Source: Massilia sp. PAMC28688 (GTDB taxonomy: Bacteria; Pseudomonadota; Gammaproteobacteria; Burkholderiales; Burkholderiaceae_D). Taken from it: a stretch of DNA of 64,000 nucleotides. Location of the stretch: contig NZ_CP080378.1 of the NCBI RefSeq assembly GCF_019443445.1, positions 2,914,001 through 2,978,000 on the forward strand. The letters run 5' to 3'. Positions 62,925-64,000 of this stretch are shown here, piece by piece (position 1 is the stretch's first letter; the number at the start of each line of letters is the position of its first letter). The notes under the pieces were generated by a model, which did no database searches, was not told the origin of the DNA, and saw nothing but the letters and a program-made list of their open reading frames with translations. A program made the translations under genes and the position numbers.

Positions 62925-63650
62925 TCAGTCTTCGATCAGGGCGTTGGTATAGACTTCCTGTACATCGTCGAGGTTCTCGAGTGCATCGAGAATTTTTTGC
63001 ATCTTGACGCCATCTTCGCCCGAGAACACAGTCTCGGTGGCCGGCTTCATGATAATTTCGGCCACTTCGGCCTTGAAGCCCGCCTTTTCCAGCGCATCCT
63101 TGACGGTGGCAAAGGCAAACGGGTCGCATACCACTTCAAAGCCGCCTTCTTCGTCGGCGATCACGTCGTCGGCGCCTGCTTCCAGCGCGCATTCCATCAG
63201 CTTGTCTTCGTCGGTGCCCGGTGCGAACAGGAACTGGCCGCAATGCTGGAACATGAAGGCGACCGAACCTTCGGTACCCATGTTGCCGCCATGCTTGTTG
63301 AAAGCGTGACGTACTTCCGCCACCGTGCGCACGCGGTTGTCGGTCATGCAGTCGACGATGATGGCGGCGCCGCCAATGCCGTAGCCTTCGTAACGCACCT
63401 CTTCATAGTTCACCCCTTCCAGGCCGCCCGAGCCGCGCTGGATGGCGCGGGTGACATTTTCTTTCGGCATGTTGGCATCGGCAGCCTTGTCTACCGCCAG
63501 GCGCAGGCGTGGGTTCGCGGCAATGTCAGCCCCGCCCATGCGCGCCGCGACGGTGATCTCCTTGATCAGGCGGGTCCAGATTTTGCCGCGTTTAGCGTCC
63601 GTTGCGGCCTTTTTGTGCTTGATATTGGCCCATTTGCTGTGTCCAGCCAT
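62925..63650 (-). CDS. YebC/PmpR family transcriptional regulator or translation-linked factor
   Basis: 241 residues. [36 protein letters not shown] is the diagnostic opening; [11 protein letters not shown] and [23 protein letters not shown] follow. Full length. YebC proteins were described as DNA-binding regulators and more recently as ribosome-associated factors for difficult sequences; which applies here is not shown. Upstream of purD in the same direction. Confidence 0.95.
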   Translation of the reverse strand: MAGHSKWANIKHKKAATDAKRGKIWTRLIKEITVAARMGGADIAANPRLRLAVDKAADANMPKENVTRAIQRGSGGLEGVNYEEVRYEGYGIGGAAIIVDCMTDNRVRTVAEVRHAFNKHGGNMGTEGSVAFMFQHCGQFLFAPGTDEDKLMECALEAGADDVIADEEGGFEVVCDPFAFATVKDALEKAGFKAEVAEIIMKPATETVFSGEDGVKMQKILDALENLDDVQEVYTNALIED

Positions 63651-63759
63651 GTCGAAAATTCCTTAGACGGTATGCAAGAGTGGCCGACATTTTACCATGG
63701 GGCCGGCCAAAAAATTGCGGCCCCAAGCTCGCCTTGCCGATTCGCTTTACAATCATGGC

Positions 63760-64000
63760 ATGAGCAAAATGATCAGTGCCGGTTCCGTTCCCGCCCTCCC
63801 ACGCCCGGCATTGATGACTGGCCTGACACTGGCCATCGGCGGCGCGGTGCTGTTTTCCGCCAAGGCCATCGTGGCCAAGCTGCTTTACCGCTACCAGGTC
63901 GATGCCGTCACCGTGGTCGCCTTCCGCATGCTGTTTTCGCTGCCCCTGTTTGCGGCCGTGGCCATCTGGAATATGCGCACCAAGGAGCCGCTCTCGACTG
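63760..64000 (+). CDS. EamA-type (DMT) transporter, 5' part only
   Basis: Open from the ATG to the window edge, 80 codons, with no stop. The product begins MSKMISAGSVPALPRPALM and continues with the first two membrane helices (TGLTLAIGGAVLFSAKAIVAKLLYRY, then VAFRMLFSLPLFAAVAIWN). The GGAVLFSAKAIVAKL and RMLFSLP pattern is typical of EamA/RhaT-like drug/metabolite exporters. Divergent from the yebC-family gene. Substrate unknown. Confidence 0.82.
   Translation, partial: MSKMISAGSVPALPRPALMTGLTLAIGGAVLFSAKAIVAKLLYRYQVDAVTVVAFRMLFSLPLFAAVAIWNMRTKEPLST

Overview
The window is GC-rich chromosomal DNA from a betaproteobacterium, most likely an Oxalobacteraceae member of the Massilia/Telluria/Duganella/Janthinobacterium group. 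This placement rests on gene content and order (DUF1631 protein next to dnaE; hemF-nadD-rsfS-rlmH-maf-rng; purD-yebC; msbA-waaF) and is inference, since there is no rRNA or tRNA in the window. No CRISPR array, tRNA or rRNA gene was seen.

Layout. 1-2474: 3' part of a hybrid histidine kinase with three receiver domains, then a CheR-like protein whose SAM-binding motif is destroyed. 2838-7594: a candidate type VI secretion effector of the VasX/BTH_I2691 type followed by two near-duplicate DUF6708-type membrane proteins (candidate immunity or partner proteins) and gene debris. 7857-10962: a complete IS66-family element with tnpA-tnpB-tnpC, a pRiA4b ORF-3-like passenger gene, 30-bp imperfect terminal inverted repeats and a perfect 8-bp target duplication; it splits a small DUF5710 gene whose halves can be rejoined in frame. 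11256-15940: small coupled gene, flavin amine oxidase, an L12-CTD-like protein, a periplasmic solute-binding protein coupled to a membrane-anchored cupredoxin-like protein, and a LON-domain protein. 15990-19826: an ECF sigma/anti-sigma operon divergent from a secreted subtilase and a secreted Gly/Ala/Ser-rich protein; the same promoter-like motif lies before the sigma gene and the Gly-rich gene. 19862-24536: beta-propeller/GGDEF diguanylate cyclase and small membrane or secreted proteins, one with a twin CX3C motif. 24891-33453: rhlE, trhO, DUF1631 gene, dnaE.

33566-39891: LPS-core/lipid A block with three GT2 glycosyltransferases (two convergent paralogues), a GT2 remnant, msbA and waaF. 39964-43925: small hypotheticals, actP with its DUF485 partner, and an NAD(P)-binding epimerase-like protein. 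44114-51695: a tightly coupled operon for an NAD-linked formate dehydrogenase (fused FdsG-FdsB beta subunit, FdsA alpha, FdhD) with a tungstate ABC transporter (TupB, TupC, TupA); tupC carries a frameshift as written. 51712-54255: RNase T2, then a Tdi1/DUF1851-like protein and a third DUF6708 protein. 54274-63650: housekeeping genes on the minus strand (rng, maf, rlmH, rsfS, nadD, hemF, S9 peptidase, purD, yebC). 63760-64000: start of an EamA-type transporter.

The most interesting points are the effector/DUF6708 island with its 461-bp near-identical block and separate third copy, the IS66 insertion that can be read to the base, the putative ECF regulon, and the tungsten-type formate dehydrogenase operon with its frameshifted transporter ATPase. 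All family assignments come from reading motifs; no database search was run.
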